From Pempheris klunzingeri (lineage: Eukaryota > Chordata > Actinopteri > Acropomatiformes > Pempheridae), in NCBI RefSeq assembly GCF_042242105.1, contig NC_092019.1, positions 17,281,328 to 17,345,327 on the forward strand: a stretch of DNA of 64,000 nucleotides, written 5' to 3'. Position 1 is the stretch's first letter, and each line of letters starts with the position of its first letter. A program made the position numbers and the translations under genes. Below, piece after piece: positions 12,157-26,084 of this stretch. Under the pieces are notes generated by a model. The model searched no databases and had not been told where the DNA came from. It saw only the letters and a program-made list of their open reading frames with translations.

Positions 12157-12315
12157 ATGGGTATGCCCCAAAATGGATTCTCAGTTGGCTTCAGTCCTGA
12201 CCAGTGGCAGCCTGGATGTCCAAAATGGCAGCCAGTGTGCAGATGGATCAGGGCCAGTGACAGAGGTTGTTCTGGACCCACAGGAAAAAACCTCTCCCAG
12301 TACTGTACCAGGTAA
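12157..12315 (+). other. overlapping upstream ORF, 52 codons
   Basis: This ATG lies 16 nt before the main start codon of the zinc-finger gene, in another frame (it begins [10 protein letters not shown]). The frame stays open for 52 codons and ends inside the main coding region. Its ATG context (AAAATGG) is reasonable, as is that of the main start (AAAATGG at 12173). If the exon starts at the acceptor at 12148, the uORF is in the mRNA and could lower translation of the main frame. No similarity is recognised. Confidence 0.5.
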
Positions 12316-15300
12316 CCTCCAACCATGCCCCGTCAAAGCAGCAGTGACCATCAGACAAGATGCTCTATCAATCAATGGGAAAAAGCCAGAGGTGGGCGGG
12401 ACTTGTAGGCCAGCCTCTCAGGAAACAAGCAAGATTGGTGGGTTCAGACAGCCAATTACAGTAAAGACTGGAGTGCCTGTTTTACGCAGCCAACCAATCA
12501 GACTCAAAATTGTCGTTCCCCCACGGTGCAAGAGGCCAATCACAAACTCTGCCATCAGCCTGACCAAAGACTTTGCTCGCTCATGTTGTAGAAGACCTGT
12601 TTCTGTCTCAGATGGAGCAGTGATCACAGACAAAAACAGAGGTAAAATCCAAATATCTGCTGATAAGAATGAAGGAGAAACCAAGGAAGGTACTCATCAA
12701 AAGACAGAGGAAGCTAAACCAGAGTCATTCCATGAGACAGAGGCAGAGGGAGGGGAGAGGATGTGCAATGAGGGAGATGTTTCGGGTGCTAAAATCATCA
12801 ATAGTGATGAGTCAGAAACTCCTTTAATCTCCAGCAGTAATACAGTAAAAATATGGAGCCAGCAAGGGATTAAAGAGGAAACTACAGAGAGAGACATTGA
12901 GGAAAATACTCCTCTAATTTTGCGAGAAATGGACTTGAAGTGTTGTAAGACATTTGATGAGGTGGGAATGGAGGAACAGACAGAGCCACTGGACCTGAGT
13001 TTGCCCAAGAAAAGAGAGAGTCGAGAGAGGAGGTGTGGACGCTTTCTGGACGATTCTGGCTGTGAGAGCTCGCTGATTATGGAGGTGGATGAATATGAGG
13101 GAGAAGGAGACAGAGACATAGTAGAGGAGGATGATGATGGTGAGGGAGAGGACTCTGTGCGGCGCATGGACGGCGCTGATGCACTTGAAGACTCTCTCTT
13201 GTCTCCTTCTTTCTTTTCTACCTCTGTCTTTAGCTCCCTCTCCTCGCTTGACTGTGACACTGAAAACCTTCTTCTCATAGACGACCAGGGAATCCCGTAC
13301 ACTCTCGGTCCAGATGGACTCAAAGTACCGCAAGTTGATGCTTCCACGTCAGAGGACCCTCAGTCAGATCAGGCTAATTCAGCAGAGGTAGAGGGAATGG
13401 GGTCACCAGAACTGGCCTCATTAGCAGATCCTAGCCTCAGCCAAAGTTTAGATAATGCACTAAATGCACCTTCTGATCATCTTTACCCCTCGCCCGCCCC
13501 TGCTACTGATTCTCCAACACTAGGTGGTGATCACACAAAGACTCCAGAAGTCTTCTCCAGTTTAATTACAAACGCAGACCCCTCTAAGGCACCAGAGCCA
13601 AGTGTTAAATCTGTTCAGGAGGCTAAAGTTGTTCTGTCCCCTTCCTCTGGGATATCAGCCCCCACGCAGCCCATTCAGATCCTCACAAACCCTTCTGCTA
13701 ACTCTCCTATTCTCCTCCTGTCGTCTTCCTCTTCCTCTCCTCAGCTCTCCTCACTACCGGTGGGTCTCTCACTTCCCCTTTCAGTCCCTCAGACCTTGCC
13801 TGGTGCTTCCACCCCCATGTTTCTTCTCCTGTCATCTGTACCCTCTTCCTCAGGCGACTCCGCCTCTACCTCCACCCCCATCGCTGTCCTTGACCCCACG
13901 ACCGGCCAGTTGTCCCAGATCACAGCAGCCTCGGCCCCGATCTCCCTCCCTTTACCCTCTGGTCAGGTCGGTGCGCTGGGATCACCTCTGCCCACTCTGT
14001 CTCATCCTGTCATCAGACTCAGCCCCAACAACCCCCCCGTCATCCTGTCAGGAGTGAATAATGTAAACCCTGGCTCTGTTATCACCTCTCTTTCGGTGCG
14101 TTCGTCTTCTCCCGCTCTTCAAAACGACCGTCACAGCACGACTCCCCTCCTGCATTCTCAAATCAGCTCTTCCGATTCAAGCCCTGGAAGTGAAGCCATA
14201 TCTGCCGAAGAGGTCTCAAATGAAAACAAGAAGCCATCAACTTTTACAGCATCCTCTCCGCGCCCACAGTCTGCTAGTTTGACCCATGACCCCTCAGCTC
14301 AGCCCAGCTCAGAGCCCCAGTCTCCGGCCTCAGAGCCCATATATGACCCGTCTGACCTGCACTCACAACACTTACCTCTGGATGACCATCTTTACTTCTC
14401 CAGCGCTGCTGCCCCTCCCTCCCCTCCCGTCGGACCCATCCTCTCCTCTGGTAAACTCGACTCCCTCGACCCAGTGGACCCTCTCTCTCCAGCGGAGTCT
14501 CCCAACAGCTTGGCCTCTCGCAGGGTGCTGTACTGCCAGCTGTGCCCGCGGGTCTTCTTTTACCTCTCCGACCTTGAACGCCACGCCATCACACACTCGC
14601 AGAAGAAGCCTCACGTTTGCCAGCAGTGTGGCAAAGCCTTCAAACGCTCCAGCCATCTGCAGGTCAGTGCAAGATAATTAGGACTATTATTTCAGCAGCA
14701 ATATAAGTGATAACACAAGTCAGTTGAGCAGATGTCACAGATCATTAGTGCAGCGACCTGCAATAACTGATCTCTTGGCCGCTTGGGCACAGCAGAAACA
14801 AGCTGTGAACACAATTCTGACATTTTGTCCCCATTGGAGTTAATATTTTAGCAAACATTTGCACATTTACACGTTCAGCACACATGGAGCAACATAAGTG
14901 TTTATTTGGAGGCATGTTGTGACCATGTGATGTGTAAGTTCAGTCTCCTTCCTTGGCTTTGGATTTCATCAGCTCCTGAGGGAATTATCTGACTCCTTAG
15001 CTCCTAAATGCTCCACTATGTTCACCGGCTCGTCGCTAACTTTGTCTGTTTGCTGTTGGGTGCTGGACAGGTTGTGTTCAGTGGGTTATTAGAGTGTTTT
15101 AGCCGACCACAGCTCCCTGCTGCGGCAGAGCACGACGCTATGAGAGCAGCGAGAGTGAACTAAAACTGTAAAGTTGATGGTTAATCAGCGCAATGAAGTG
15201 AAAGGTTCTACTTATCTCTGCATAAGCTTGGTGACAAGTGAGCGCTTTCAGATACACAAGTAGTCATGTGATCCATTGCTAATATAAAAATATTGAATAT

Positions 15301-15724
15301 AGCTGCATTAAATCTTAAATCTTTTCCCAGATTCTTTAACCAAAATGTTTCCTATTTTCCACAACAGAGACACAAGCACATCCACACAGGCCAGAGGAAC
15401 TTTGTGTGCCCCATCTGCGCCAAACGCTTCAGGGAGGCCGGTGAGCTACAGCGCCACCAAAGGGTCCACACAGGAGAGAAACCCTACCAGTGCCAGCTTT
15501 GCCACACACGCTTTGCAGAGCGCAACACACTACGGCGACACACTAAACGCAAACACCCTTACCACCAAGTGGCCATGGAAATGCTGAACGAGAGAAAAGG
15601 AAGCGGCCGAGGAGACGGGGGAGGCGGTGGCGGGTCCGGCGTGCAGGAGGAAGAGGAGAGTGCTGAATGGTACAGCTCCACTGTGTCTACTTTGAATAAC
15701 TCAGAGTCTGAGGTGGAGACTTAG
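12173..15724 (+). CDS. C2H2 zinc-finger protein of the ZNF524/ZNF580/ZNF581 type, 948 aa
   Basis: Exon 12173-14662 joins exon 15368-15724 in phase 0 (CTGCAG/GTCAGT ... CAACAG/AGACAC). The junction falls inside finger 2, whose histidines come from the second exon. Four fingers lie at residues 788-808, 816-836, 844-864 and 872-893; the last has H-x4-H. The fingers ([51 protein letters not shown]) and the upstream motif [11 protein letters not shown] at about 367-377 match what I recall of ZNF580/581/524 (for example LLIDTQGVPYT). The human proteins are under 300 aa; the long Ser/Pro-rich N-terminal region here is unlike them. PLDLSLPKK at residues 272-280 fits the CtBP-binding PxDLS motif, and acidic stretches lie at about 304-330. 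It is likely a nuclear DNA-binding repressor. The exact orthologue is unsure, so no symbol is given. Confidence 0.8.
14663..15367 (+). other. intron of the zinc-finger gene
   Basis: This is the single coding intron. Most of it (about 14754-15170) is an interspersed repeat. Confidence 0.75.
14754..15170 (+). repeat. interspersed repeat, 'cctgcaataactgat' family, copy 1
   Basis: It shares CCTGCAATAACTGAT, TTGGCCRCTTGG and GAAACAAGCTGTGAA with a second copy at 36213-36365, so it is a dispersed repeat. I also remember it as common in percomorph genomes. Its class is not known to me. The 3' limit is approximate. Confidence 0.65.
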
Positions 15725-18700
15725 ACTCCAAAGCGAAGGGATTGGCAGGGTGCTCGTACGTAACTCTGGTTACACATTAAACTTTCCTCATTAATTAACA
15801 TTCAAAAAAGGGAGCACTTGCAATATTTATTTCAATGTTTTTAAGATTATTTATTTATGAATGTATATTATTCCCATTCCATTTAATGGTCCAAAAATAC
15901 AGCCTTGAAAAATCATACATGATTTTAACTTTAGCTTTCCTGTGTTAAAAAAAGAAATTCTTATATGAAAGGGAAAGCTCATGCTTCAACTTGTGGTTTT
16001 TATGCGCGTTCAAAATATTGATTAGACCGCTAACACGAAGTTGCATTCCCATACAATCCACGATAAAACCCTCAAGTGCTCTAAAAAGAAGGTGAACTTA
16101 TTTACTCTAAACGATTCCCTGCTCTTGTTGTATATATATAGAGTACTATTTGTAAGAGCTGCACTTCTGCACTATCTTATGTGAAAGATGTGATCTATCT
16201 TTCTTACCGTCAGAGACACTGTGAGTCATTTGCACTTGTTTTATTTTAACTCTGTATTCACTTTTTTTACATTGTGAAGGAGAATACTTACTTTGTTGCA
16301 GCTATTGATTTGATGTATTTAATTCTCACCATGTAAGAGTCTGACCAAATGTTTTTGATTTATTCTAACATGAACACTATATTCAGATAGTTTTGGTTTT
16401 ATGTGAATTATGTTAACTTATTTGAATTAAATTTTGTCAACTGTAACTGAATCTTTGTCCCATCTTCTTTTTCAATTCACTTCCATTTTGCTGTATTTTC
16501 TGTTTGGATGTTAAAAGAATTGAAGTATATTTAATCACATTTTAATCACATATAAGTCTCCTCAGTAATGAGCAATGGGGTCAGGGTCCATTTCTGTCCT
16601 CTAATTTAAGCTGATCCCCAGAGTTGATTCTCTCTTCTACATTAATCACCAAAGACAAGACCAGACTTTACATGGATCTCTGTGAAGAAAAAAAAAATGA
16701 AGATACCTGATTATATCTGCTGGACTACCACCAGGGAGTAATTGAGTTTGTAAGACAGTCCTCTGTTTTTTGCACTCTCTCAATTTTCTGCTCCATTTAA
16801 GCCACAGAGCCTAACAGAGCTAAGCCTGAGATAAGTTATTAAATACTGTATTGCTCAAATGACCTGGCGGGGTCCTCACGGCCGGCCTATTCCTTATGTC
16901 TACACCGGCCACTGTGTGAATAGAGACGCTTTGGCATTCTGAAAAGCCTGCGCTATACTCTCCATTGTATTTTAGTTTGGCACATTGACTTTTATAGAGG
17001 GTCGGTGGAGATGTAGAGGGTGTGAGGAGCAGAGGTTAACCAAGCAGTGTCTCTAAGAATGGAGAGTGTGCTCCTGGAGTATCTGCTCTGGTAAAACTTT
17101 AAGAGCAAATGTTTAATACATATTTTACTTTCACTAAGTAACCTTTTAAATGAATATGTAACTTGCAACTCATAAAGGGAATCTTGTTAGTTAAAGAAAA
17201 AGGTCAATCACTCTTTTATTCAATTATTAACACAGTAGAATAAATAAACAATAAACATTTTAAACACAGATTTCACTTTGACATTTATAGCGAGGCAGCT
17301 ACTCATTTAATGGATTGGTTTATTTTTGTTCTTTACATTTGTCTTATGAATGATACTCACATGTCCACATGATCATATCAGAGTTATTGGTCACTGTAAT
17401 TGTTCCTGTTGTTTATATTGGGTGTAACAGCCTTCCTAATGCAATGTCAACGTACAAAATGGAAGACAAAAGTCAGCGATAATTGAAGAGCCAAAAATGC
17501 ACCTCAGAGTTAATATGAATCTTCAGCAGTCTGAGTTTGACAAAACAAATGGGAATCTTTCACTTTGTTTTACTACTCTTCCACCACAACTCCATAAAGA
17601 AACGCTGTCTGTGGAAATAAAATTTGGAATTTTGTTCTAAAAAGACAGTAACTTCTGAAAATTCCCACTTGATTTGACTCAAGTCAGACTGTTGAAGCCT
17701 CAAATTCAGCTCAGCTTTAGAAGTAATTTTTGCACAGAAAAGAACTGTTTTGTTTCGTATTTCTTCCACTGGAGACACATTAAGAGAGGATCTCTTTTCT
17801 TCTGTTGCCAGTGTGAACAGAAGGAAAGATTATGATTAACAAATAACTTTTCCAATGTGAATATGGGCTTGTGAGTAATGTTTTTCAAATAGGCCTACCC
17901 TAACCTATCCTTGACTGTCTCTACTTATGTTAGGTCATGACGGATAGCGTGGCAAATATAAGCAGGTCTGCTTTATGGTGATAGTTGATTTAAAGGACAC
18001 AGATGTGATGAAATGCCTTGATTTCTCCATGTTGTAGTCCATGTTAACTTTGATTGATTTTTGCAGACATCCTACGTATTCTTGTCTGTGTTTAGCACCC
18101 TTCAAACTGTACTTATGAGATCCGTGTTTCACCTCAAACTCAACTCAACTACTAAGTCTGACTTATCAGTTTGTCATTTTATCGAGTAAGAAAAATGACT
18201 CACACACACCCATAAGCATGTACAAGTTTTTAGTGATTATTAAGTTATATTATGATCTGTTTATAAGTAAAGAGGTTTTATACCAACTCCCTGTTGTTCC
18301 TTTTTCATTGGATGTCTATGTATACCCATAAACCACTGAAAATTTTAATAATTTACAATTTTTAAATTTCTTTTAATACAATGTTTGCTGTCTATAAACA
18401 AGAACATCAGGCCCCACATCAGCACCTTCTCTCTACATAATATATAGATAAAGTTATGTAACTGTAATATAACTATAAAGATAATATAAGTCATTAAACC
18501 ACTCAGTGTATTCACAGATGAGTAGAGTAGAGGGGGCCAAAAACAAAACATACCAATCTGGTTATATTGCCAATATGTGACTGTGTCATTATATACTGTA
18601 TGTTCATACCAAGACATAAAACTACTTAGATTGTATTTATGTTGCCCACCTACTATGATACCCTGCAAGGCAATGTAAGAATTATTTGACTGCATCCATG

Positions 18701-19133
18701 TCTTAGTAACACTTGGTAACACGCTCCATCCTCATCCCATAAAAGACTTAACCTTCTCTTTGTAGTAACGCACTAAAGTGCAACCATCATATTGTTATGG
18801 TCTCTCATTGGGATCAACCATTAAATCAATGAGGTTCTGTCTGTGAAAAAAAGAAAAAAAAAAGAATAAATCAACACAAAACAGAGCTCTGTTCCCTAAT
18901 TGACACCACTGGGCTGTTGCATCGCCAAGCGTACAAGGTCCTCAGTGCATGATGATGAATATTCAACCAGCCGAGTGTGTGAGATCAGCAGTCCAGCTGG
19001 ACGATGTGTGTGTACAGTACAGTACAGTATATGTGTGTGTGTGCAGAATTGGTAGCTATCCAGATTGCACAGAGCTTCAAAGTGTAATGACTGACGGACA
19101 GACAGGTGGATGACGGACAGAGATCTGTGGAGC

Positions 19134-19134
<1 letters not shown>

Positions 19135-19184
<50 letters not shown>
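19135..19184. repeat. (TG)n microsatellite
   Basis: About 25 uninterrupted TG units in the spacer between the zinc-finger gene and myocd. Confidence 0.9.
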
Positions 19185-19190
<6 letters not shown>

Positions 19191-22100
19191 CCTGTGTTTG
19201 TGTTGCGTGAAGTGGAACGGGCAGCAGGGCTTCTGAGTGGCACAAGGCACACGGCCAAGTGATTGAAGTGATAAAGGTAGAGGGGCAGAGGAGAGAGGGA
19301 TGAGAATAGATCCAATCATGATCGAGCAAGGAGAGGCAGTAGATGTAATGAAGTGTGTTAGACTGGCATGTTTCAGCTTTTTATTCTCTTTGATACACTC
19401 GCCACTTTGATATGTTTGTTGTGTATCTGCTCTGTTGCATCACAGATGCCCCATTATTGCCACTAACAGCTAAAATGATGGAAAGCTAAACTAACCATTG
19501 GTTGGATTTTTTTTTCTATCCAGCATGCATGGCTGTCATTGCATAGTTCAGCCATGTGAGGGCACACTTACATTTGTCTTTAGCTGCATGTGCCGATTCT
19601 ATGTTGTCTCCCAGCTCTCTCAAATGGTGGAGGGATACTTATACCAGGGTGAGAGGCAGTAGACAGTGAGCCAAGGGAGAGCTGGATCTACATTCAAACT
19701 CTGCAGTTTCAGCAGCGAAGGAAGCCGTTTTCTCATAAATATGAAATGAATACTCGTACAGTATACTTTTATTACGAGCTATATGATGCCTCTGAAGCTG
19801 TGTGTTACATGCAAGTCCAGAATTACACAGAGAAATATGATATTTCACTGGGGATGGGTTGACAGCGTGCAAGCCTCCTCGCTCACCAGACACAGGGTAG
19901 GATTAACACTATGAAGTGTGTGTGTGTCTGTGTCTGTGTCTCCGTGTGTGTGTGTGTGAGGGACAGAGTGGGAGAAGAAGGAGGGTAACAGGTGTTAATC
20001 AGAAAGGGAGTCCAGGCTGTAGAGGAGAGGGTGTAGCTGTGGAGGGGAACCAGAGGAAAAAGCAATTACATCACCTTTCCCTCAATAATGTGCCATGCTG
20101 TCAGTGCAGTCAGTGTTTATATGTGTGTAATGTGTATATGTGTGAGTGCATGTGTGTGTGAAATTTACAGGGCATGAGAGGAAAGGCTGTCAAAGGTGAG
20201 ATTTTATAATGATGAAAAAACACAGCCGTACTGTGCAAATGGCACCTATAAGAGCTGTCTGTCTATAACCATGTATTTAGTTAAGGTTCCCATTCATTTT
20301 GTGTTCCATTAGTTGTTCCATTTTGTTCCATGGCAACCATAATTGGCCTATGCACAACTATCTGTGCTCCATGTTCTCTGATTAGTGGATCTCAATGTCA
20401 GGGTCCTTCACATCAGATAAAATGGCTGCAACCTCCAAAGTTTTTCTCTGTTTCCCTCTCAGCTCCGGCTCTCTTCCTGTCCTCGTCCTAAAGACTCCCC
20501 CCCCCCGCCAAGTGTTGCGCCCTCCCTTCCTCTCCGACTTTTGCCGTCCCTTCTGCCTCACCGTCTCCACCTCCCCGCTCTGTGTCCCCCTCTCCCTCCC
20601 TCTGTATGACCTGCTGAACCAGCACACACCGGCCTGTCTGTCAAATCAACAGAACAGGTGCACCGGCTACGACCTCACTTCCCCCACTTTTCCCCCTCTG
20701 CAGCCCAAAGGCACACACACACACACATGGACAGAGCATGCACACGTGGGCAAACACTCTCCTACACGTTCACCCAAGTTGCTTTGAACAGCGAGGTGAA
20801 ACTCCGTGATTTTGCTTGGCACCGGTGCTGAGACATGCTGTAAACTATATGCTGACGGACACTGACTTACTGACCTGTGGTGTGACTCTCACACTCACAC
20901 ATGCGCAGGCTCACACGAACACTTGCACCGAACAGTACTAAATCACTTTAAGAGGGTGACCCAAAGGTATCCTGACAGGAGCATATGAGCCTGCAGTCCT
21001 GCTGCAGTACATGATTTGATGTGAGTCCAAAACACTCCCGGGCTTTTCTCCCTGCCTTGTAATAAACAGTCTCTTTATCCTGCCTTCACTTTTCTGTCCA
21101 TCACATTATGTGGCTATTCAGCCCCTAACAGTAAGGAACTGCGCTAACTTCATCAGTGGGGCTACGTTTGGCACAGGCATATACAAACAAATACAAGAGT
21201 GCTCATTGTCTTTGAATCTGCTCCTCAGTCAATCGGTCAGCAGATGTCTGGGGGGGAGTGTGTGGCTCCTAGGGGAGGGGAGGGGAGGGGGGAAGATGAG
21301 GCCATTGAGGGGGAGGGGGAAAGTTTGACAGTCGCCCACAGTTGGCACCAAGGATCCAGGATGCTTTGGGGCGGATGGGGAAAGGGGCAGAGAGAGTGAG
21401 GCAGAGGTAGAGAGGGTGAGTGTTTATTGTAGGGGAACGAAGGAACCACAGATCCTTTTTCTCTTAGCATTTCACCTTTAGGAGAAACCAGAGAAAGTGA
21501 GAAGTGTGGAAAACAGACGCAAGAGAAAAAAAAGGATATGAAAAGAACATGAAAGAAAGAAATCGTCATTAAACGCACTACGAAGTTCTCTCTTTCCCTC
21601 TCTTCCTCCATCTCGCACCTCTCTCAATTTAATCTTAAATCCACTTCAATTTCCCCCGAGGGACTCAATTCTCTCTTTTCCTGTAAGTATTCTCTTTCAT
21701 TCTCTTGCTTTTATTCTCTCAGTGTTTTCAGTGCCTTCGTGTGCCTCTGTGCCCTACTGTGAAATAATGCCTGTGAAAGACAAGAAATCTCAATCAATTG
21801 CTTGTTATTTGATTGCATTCATGAGTGAGTGACCTTCGTTTGGACTCTTCATATTGTAAATAAGTGAGGTGTGTGCATTTATGGGATTGGGAATAGGAAG
21901 AGCACTGTGGTGATTTAGTATGCATGACCTCAGCTATTCCAGAGTACGTGTGTGTGTGTGGCTTTGTATGTGTGTGTTTGTCCATTCCCTTCAAACAGGC
22001 TTCCTTTGGGTGTTCTGTGGCTGGCCAGTTCAAATCAATATTGTTAATAGGTTGTGTGTGTGTGTGCACTAATGCAGCTTATGTAGATTTACTGCTCTCT

Positions 22101-22679
22101 CTATTTGAGAGGCAGCTCCTCTTCTTCTAGTGCAGGACACATTTGTGGTCCTGCTGTCACACTGCAAATGTGTTGTACGATGCTGTAGGTGTTGCGAGTT
22201 CATGTTTGTCCGCCACAATCAGCGTCCCCTGGCCCTGATGTCCGAGTATCTGCTGGGGCTTCTGTCTCTGTCACTCATGCGAGCTTGGCTCTCCTCTTCC
22301 TCTTCCTACTTTGGCTGTGTCTCTCTAAAAGCCTCCTTGTCTGGCTAATTCTCTGTGTCGTTAGTTCTGTCTCTGTGGGTGGGCCTCTGTGACTCTCTGT
22401 GTGATTATGACAGGCCATCTATAGGGAGGCCTGCTGTTGCCAGAGAAGCTCACCGCAGTGTTCAGTCTGCCTGTAGGTCTGAGAGGCTTTGCGTCTCTAT
22501 TTCCCCCTCAATCTATCTCCGCTGTGCTTTGTGTGCCTCTATCAATATCGGTTTGTGTCTATCAGTGGATTAACAAGCATCTGTCTCTCTCACTCCCCTG
22601 CTTCCTCTGTTTCCCCGCATTCCCAACAGTGAGAGACAGAAGGAGAGGGGTCCATTCCTCCTGGTAGAGTGACACCAGG

Positions 22680-22714
22680 AATTTTCTCTCTCTCTCTTTC
22701 TCTCTCTCTCTCTG
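22680..22714 (+). repeat. CT tract in the presumed myocd 5' UTR
   Basis: A nearly pure pyrimidine (CT)n tract ends about 35 nt before the myocd start codon. It may be part of the 5' UTR, or the polypyrimidine tract of an unplaced acceptor. Confidence 0.7.
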
Positions 22715-22749
22715 CTCCACTTCCTGGCTCCTCCACCCTCCCCTCCACC

Positions 22750-25700
22750 ATGACACTGCTGGCCTCCGAGAGGTCGCTTCTCATCCGTAACAAGTTCCGC
22801 TCAGGTGAGGATCCTGGAGTCTCAACTCACGCCAATTAAAAGAGAGATGGATTTATCTTCCCACAACAATGGCTTTACATCCCAGGCATAATTGGCAACA
22901 TTAGCATCAATATGTAGAGGTGAAGTGTTTGTGAAGGTTATTGGCTGGTTGGTCAGTCACATTGTCTATCATGTGATCAATAGGATGAAGGTATTGATCA
23001 TGGTGAATTGATCTAATGATTGCTACCCACAGGCAGTAATGTCTTGAATGGACATGAGGACAGCTCAGCCTGAGGATAAAGATCTCTGCATGTTACAGTG
23101 TGACAGTTAAACCAAAACATGTGCCGGCTTGTTGATGAACATGTTAAAACAGACCGTGGGCCTTTGCCAGCAAAGCCCTTTTGATTTAAAACCCCTTAAA
23201 AAACATTCAAATCTCTATTAGATTCAATATTATTTATGTTTTAATAAGCAACAATCAAATTTAAAGTTTGGAGAGCGGATTCTGAGTTACTGTGTATAAA
23301 AATGTAAACACTGTAGTTGAATGGACTGATGATATCCTACCACAGTCTAATCCAATACATTACTCTACAGATTACAACCTTCAGGAGACAACCAGCATTC
23401 TGTGACAAACTGCACTGAACAACTCTCCTATTACTGCATTATGCAAGTTCCTCTACAAGTTGTAGCGGCTGCTGCTCTGTTCCCAAGCAGCTGTCGTAAA
23501 CGTCTGGTAAAATAGAGAGGCGAGGAAATGGAAATACAGATAGTCCCCTAGGTGTGCAAACACCTGCTGGAAAACGTGATTCTTTGGGGCAGCTGCTCTG
23601 TTTGAAATCATGTATGTGCACAGCCTGAGAGGTCTCCCAGTATGTCGACCCGACGTCGATCCTTTGCGAGGAAAACATTGAGCATTGACAGCCAACATAT
23701 GCTGATATGCTGCGGTTTGTTTAAGTCCTTATTCATTGTTCTATAGTGGACAATCTTAACTGTTTTTGTTGACCTTTGACATGAATTGTTTCCACTGCAA
23801 ATTTATCATGTCACAAGAGTCGGCATGTGCTCGACGCCACAGATTTTATGTGTCTACAAATTGTGAGAAATTCAACTAAAGTATCCTGTTGAATCTGAAT
23901 AATTTTATGAGCCCTGAAAGGGTGAAAATAGGCAGTAACATAACAAAAACATTTAGAAGAAGACAAGTATTTAGAAAATGTTTATCATGTCTTATCCTTT
24001 ATTGACCCCTCAGATTCATCTAAGTACTGGCAGCTGGGTTAGGAATGACAGTGTTGTTTGTAATGTAATGTATATCAAACCTACTATGAGGAGTTTTTAA
24101 TGGTTATGAAACAGTATCAGTTTAATACTGATGTTTCAGACAAGAGCATCAGCAAGAGGACTGGTTATTCTGGCTGTTTCTGTTTTGTTATTCTAAATGC
24201 CTGCGACCAGCCCAAATGAACAAACTTATCCTGGCTTTCACCCAAAGGTGGTCACAACACTGGTCTGGCCATACATTAACCAGGAGTTGCCTTAGGTCAA
24301 AACAGAGTTAGCTTAGCTCTTAGACAGCTCACTTCTCTCCTCCTGGGGCCGTTGAGCCACCCGCTGCGATGCTCCGTCCAGCTTGTCAGGCTGGATGGCC
24401 GACAAATGCTGCGGACAGTCTCACTGTCCGCTGCTCTTTTTCGACACCCTGCAGGGACAGCCAAAATGAAAAATGAGAGTTAAATTTAGCTGCTGTAAAT
24501 AATGTAATTTAAATTCTAGTTCAAGACTTGTATCGGGCCTCCAGTTAAAAAACAAAACAATCTAATGGCAGACACACGTGTGCTGAAATCAAACATAAAC
24601 TCCAGCATTTGTTGAGACAACACAGCAGAGAGTCTTAATGTGTTTTAAATCCATATTTTTTCTGTGTTAAACTTGTGTTTTGAGTTGTCAGAGAGGCAGG
24701 AAAGCAGGAAGAGTATAGTTAGCAGCACAAATGAGGATGACGTGAGGAAGAGGGGATGTATGAGAGGCTTGTGGAGAGAGCGGGACAGCTGAAGGGGGGA
24801 AGGGACCAACAGAAATAGACATACTGAGAGATAAATAGTCACTGCCCTCAACCCCCTGCACAGTCCTCCCCTCCCCTCTCCAGGTCTCTCAGGTCTCAAA
24901 ACTCAGTGAAATGTATCATAGGGGGGAAGCACTCGGTGTAACAGGCCAAGCCCTACCCTGCTTCACCTGTTTGCGTGTAGGCCTACTGAATGTTAATGTG
25001 TGTGTGCATACGGCTAGTGTGAAGGTATGTGTAGGCATGCAAGGAGACATATTATCTACAAGCATTGCAAAGTCAAGGCGTAATATAAGTTACAAGGCCA
25101 TATCATTTAACAGTGATCGTCCTTCTCTTGCATTGCTCAACTCTTACCTTCCTACGTCAGTCATTTATTTTTCCAGATAACTTGTCCTTCAAAGAGAAAT
25201 CAGACTAACTTACTGCTCCATCAGTGTAACCTGTGATATTTCATCATTTTTAACGCAGCCAGCTCAATCTCTCTCTTTTTTTCCTTTCAGTCCTGCAGTT
25301 GAGGATTCAGAATCGAAGGCAGAGTGAAATCAATGCAGACTCCGGTTAGTCTATGTGTATCATTAACATTGTGATTGATCCATCTACACTATGACTGCAG
25401 GCTGTATTTCATATTAATGATCGATTGACAGAGATTAGAGTGACATTTATGTTGATATATTTTCATTATGAATCAGTGGGAACAATTAGCAAGTATGATA
25501 ACAACAAACATGATGTGCAAAATACACATTGAATTCACATTAATGAATCTGCACATGGTCACACTAACTGAATAAAAAAGCTTTTATTTTGAAATGCAGA
25601 TAAAATGCAAAGATTTTGCCAATTCGGATACAAGTGTAAATGTGCAACATATGTGCAAAAACAACAATATGCTGTTAGTATCGGGCATTGTCTGAGGATA

Positions 25701-26022
25701 AATATGTAAATATATTGTACTAATTATGCATAAATACATCTAGATCTGTGCAACAAATGTGATACGTGCTAGTCTAGAAAAAACTCAGGAACAGGGGGTG
25801 TGCCTTGCTGTAGTTCCTTTTTTGTTGTCTGAGGCTGAGGCAGGTTGCATGAGGCACACTGCACATGTGGATGCCTGCCAGCATAAAAGAGCACCTGAGA
25901 CACTCCATGGTGTAACTTAGAGGAATTAACTGAAGGCTGAAAGTGCTTTGTTTGTGCAGTGATTTAGCTGAGTTGCCCCTCCACAAACACTCTAATATAG
26001 ATTAAAAAATGAAAGTCTGGAT

Positions 26023-26084
<62 letters not shown>

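Larger units (their letters stand above)
15725..22749. other. intergenic region and presumed myocd 5' region
   Basis: No convincing coding exon is seen. The first kilobase is probably the 3' UTR of the zinc-finger gene, AT-rich with ATTTA motifs; no single poly(A) signal stands out. From about 20400 to 22749 the sequence is richer in C and T, and the 5' UTR of myocd is expected near its end, where CT tracts precede the start codon. Repeats noted: (TG)n at 19135-19184 and short TG runs near 19912, 20125 and 21950. Confidence 0.5.

Noticed and set aside
12697..13347. 216-codon open frame on the minus strand
   Set aside because: It is the antisense shadow of the Ser/Glu-rich zinc-finger coding exon; no start context or homology supports it.
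15293..15367. Upstream extension of the second zinc-finger exon
   Set aside because: The open frame continues into the intron, but the AACAG acceptor at 15367 gives the exact HLQ-RHKHIH junction; residues before it are intronic.
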